DNA of 64,000 nt from contig OX578278.1 in the NCBI GenBank assembly GCA_951217055.1, positions 38,785,115-38,849,114 on the forward strand, written 5' to 3'. The notes under the pieces were generated by a model. The model made no database searches and was not told where the DNA came from. It worked only from the letters and a program-made list of their open reading frames with translations. Below are positions 61,315-64,000 of this stretch, piece after piece. The DNA is from Gerris lacustris. Its lineage: Eukaryota; Arthropoda; Insecta; Hemiptera; Gerridae. Each line of letters begins with the position of its first letter. Position 1 is the stretch's first letter. Made by a program: the position numbers and the translations under genes.

Positions 61315-62160
61315 ACGTAAAACTAACCTCACAGTCCTGGGTTCAGCATGTACCCTCTCACACTAAAAAGAAAAAAAATTGGGATAAAATATCTTTAATC
61401 ATTTGATGGCGCACAGAATACCTCCTTTTTTCCTCTATATTTCGTCCCTTTTAAAATGTTTGTTTCTTTGACTAGTCTATGGGAAAAATCATATAATGAA
61501 AGATAATGTTTTGTTATATCGATGTATTTCATGTTGAAAAAAAAATTATTCCCTTCCCTATTGACATAAATTATTAAATGCTCGCTTAAAAAAAAATAGT
61601 TTTGTTTTTTTACTTATCTCACTGAATCCAACTTTATATTCAAATTCCTATTTGATGTTCTTTAAATGAAACTTAAGTAGATCTTTATTGTAATAAATGT
61701 GGTAGATATATATTTTAATTTTTTAATGAATTTTAAAAAAGAAAGAAAAAAATTAAAAATTCCTAATCTGCTTAGTATATTTTTAAAATTTATATATCCC
61801 TCCAATATCAATCAATCATTTTTTTTTCTTTTAAATCTATGGCTTTTACTTGTTTCTATAATCTATTTGTTGTTATGATATAAAATATATGTATGTTTGT
61901 ATTTGGACGGTAAAGATAAAAAATAAGTTAAAAGTACTGCTGTAAATTAAAGAAAGAAAAAAAATTGAAAAAATACTTCCACGAAATAAAGAAAGGAAAA
62001 AAAATAATAAAAAGTACTATGTAAAATAAAGAAAGAAAGGAAAAAAATAAAATGTACTGCTGTAAAATAATCAAAGAAAAAAAAAAAAAAAAAAAAAAAA
62101 AATTAAAATACTACCGTAAAAAAAAAGAAAACAAATTTAAGCAATATTTTCACTATAGTC
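61315..62160 (+). other. Probable 3' UTR of LC8, with an A-rich tandem repeat
   Basis: AT-rich non-coding DNA after the stop. AATAAA hexamers lie at 61692-61697 and 61985-61990 among others. From about 61915 to 62130 a degenerate unit of 50-60 bp (AGTACTGCTGTAAAATAAAG followed by A-rich sequence) recurs about four or five times. The poly(A) site cannot be chosen without transcript data. Confidence 0.4.
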
Positions 62161-62819
62161 GATGTTAGTCCTTTTTATATGTAAATCCCACCTCTTCCAT
62201 CTACTTATGATGTGTAAATATGAATTATTTATTTATAAAAAGAATTGTATTACCATTTTAGGAATGCAAGTTATTTTTTAATATGTTTAACGTGTATTCA
62301 TTTTTTTTATTGACACATTTCCAGCATAAGAAGTTTAAATTATTAAGGGTTTGATTTCAATGGTTGGTTGTTTCCTGCCATCCTGAAGTAATAGGTAGCT
62401 TCTTCAATTTTTGAAATTTTCTAGATTAAAAAAAATTATATGTCACTTTAGTACCTTGTTTATTATTCTGCTTACTTCATTCTTATTTGTTACAACTTAT
62501 TCATTTTTTTTCTTTTCTACATTGTTATAATGAAAAGAACAGTTAAAGTAAATGACCAAAGCAGTGCGACATTTGGAAAATATTATAGATTATAATATTT
62601 ATTAATTATAGAAGTATTGTGTCACAATAGTAGAATTCCCTATTTAATTTTAATTCAATTAAATTATCTCTGAAGTCTTTAGGATAATAATTTAGTACAA
62701 GTAACTCCTTATTTTGCCTTATTCTCTTAAGGCATATTCAAGCCTTTAAATTTTAAATTCATGGGGCTCCACATGTATTTTAATTTTACTACTCTACAAT
62801 AATCTCACCTTTTTAGAGT

Positions 62820-63190
62820 TTCGTAGATTATCCTCGAAACCCTTATGCCGAGGGTGATGTGTCTGTCTGTCCGTCCGTCGTACTTTGGTTCATATCCCCA
62901 GAACCGTTAAAATGAACCGTGAATTTTAAAATACTGGCATAACTTTTTGACCCGCACATAGGAAAAATATAGAGAAAGTTGACATTTAATATGCGCATGC
63001 TTAATGCACAAAAAATGTGCAAAGCTCAAATTTTTATATTTTGTATAGTCTTCGGGATGGGTATCAAATGAAAGCTACTGATGAGTAGATTCCAAATATA
63101 TAAGACTTTTTACCGCCAATATTGCGTTTTTACCGCCAAAAAAAATGTCCCCCCCGCCGTTCCACCCCATTAGGGCTAGACCTACAATTT
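62820..63190 (+). repeat. Interspersed repeat of unknown class
   Basis: 'CCTCGAAACCCTTATGCCGA' and a GTCTGTCTGTCCGTCCGTC run, then GC-richer text to 'CCGTTCCACCCCATTAGGGC'. This style of sequence recurs in many arthropod genomes (from memory); no second copy is in the window. Confidence 0.35.
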
Positions 63191-64000
63191 TTTTTTTTGC
63201 TGCATAAGAACATATTGTCACACTTTTATTTACATTAGCACATCTTTATTTTCTTAAATAAACTTTAAAATTGATGTATTTTTCTCAAAGATTAAAATTG
63301 TCACATATGAGCGAAGAGAAGACGGAATGATGAGGTGTGGATCAAAACGATCCCAGTGAATGAGATAAATTCAAAAATTTTAAAAATTTAAGATACTGCC
63401 TTTTAACTTAGGACAGCAGGATAAGGAAGTATTTTTATTTTATTTATATTAAATTGCTTCTGAGCTTACTGAAGGTATAAGGGAAGCATTGTGATAATTT
63501 TGAAAAACAAATTTTTATTTAAAAAATGTAATTTTTCAGGGTCATTGTGTACACCTTAAGCAAATCTAAAAATATTTTAAATGTAAAGTTAAAAAAAGGA
63601 AAAAGTAAATTTTAATTTATACATTTTTTCTTGGAATGAAATATATTCAATATGAATAAATTCAACACAATCTATATCCTTACTTAGTTTTCTGAAACTT
63701 GTCATCTATTATCATGTTTTTCTTTTGTTAGATTTTAATAATTAATAATTGGTAGTTTAATTTAATAAAATATTGTTTTGCTTGAGTCTTTTTAGATTTT
63801 TTTAAAATTAAATAGTAAAAATAAAATTTGTTCTGTTATCTGATGGAAAGAGAGAATCTGCTTTATATTATATGTTTTATTATTGAAGAGGTGAGTGCTA
63901 GTAGAAGTTGATGTACAGTACAGTAAGTGATTTTGTGATGCGTTGAGGAAGATTTGTGGACATTTGACTCTAGAGCTTGGAGAATGAGGTGTTACAGATT
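63191..64000. other. AT-rich DNA to the window end
   Basis: No gene or repeat partner recognised. Confidence 0.45.

Overview
This is AT-rich eukaryotic nuclear DNA from an arthropod, most likely an insect. It carries two conserved, intron-containing genes on the + strand set in a dense field of transposable elements (TEs). The insect call rests on the LC8 protein (insect-type 'THETRHF' rather than vertebrate 'THETKHF', N-terminus MSDRK), on GT-AG introns of 2-4 kb, and on a TE mix of Helitrons, mariner/pogo, PIF/Harbinger-like, piggyBac-like TTAA elements, hAT, tRNA-derived SINEs and decayed LINEs. The order cannot be fixed from the sequence alone. There is no bacterial-style operon, CRISPR array or intact tRNA/rRNA gene.

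Gene 1 (about 1-18,960): the C-terminal half of a glycerophosphocholine phosphodiesterase of the GPCPD1 type. Six coding exons join in phase: 3278-3433, 6744-6874, 10794-10930, 12894-13078, 15836-16018 and 18117-18302. They encode 325 residues ending at TAG 18300-18302. The N-terminal CBM20 part and the HRG half of the GDPD domain lie upstream of the window. A second in-phase terminal exon (18889-18960) suggests two alternative C-termini. Its introns hold a pogo-like MITE, a 2.3 kb TIR transposon with a decayed gene and arrays of GGCAGT motifs, a MADF-bearing Harbinger-like element, a foldback element with a MITE nested in it, a Helitron, a LINE fragment, a SINE and a dead mariner.

Intergenic or long-intron region (about 19-59 kb): layered repeats. 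There are three TTAA-flanked elements (20.2-22.9 kb), tandem Helitrons interrupted by a tRNA-like repeat (24.6-27.65 kb), foldback copies, a pogo-like element (32.2-33.2 kb), a mariner MITE (35.05-35.4 kb), a GC-richer stretch with a possible distal promoter and first exon (35.55-35.92 kb), and a deeply nested stack (37.9-42.8 kb). In the stack a large TIR element contains two tandem Helitrons, which contain a hAT, which contains half a foldback element. Further on are another mariner, a Harbinger-like MITE and a near-perfect 219-bp palindrome at 57.03-57.25 kb.

Gene 2 (59,476-61,314 and its 3' UTR): cytoplasmic dynein light chain LC8 (Drosophila ctp / DYNLL), complete at 89 aa in two coding exons. 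Its 5' UTR exon(s) must lie upstream; the donor at 35,920 is the best candidate seen.

The two host genes show no functional link. Most of the novelty is in the TE structures: the GGCAGT-array transposon, the Helitron stack whose original insertion site can be read off the opposite arm of its host element, and the alternative GPCPD1 last exon.
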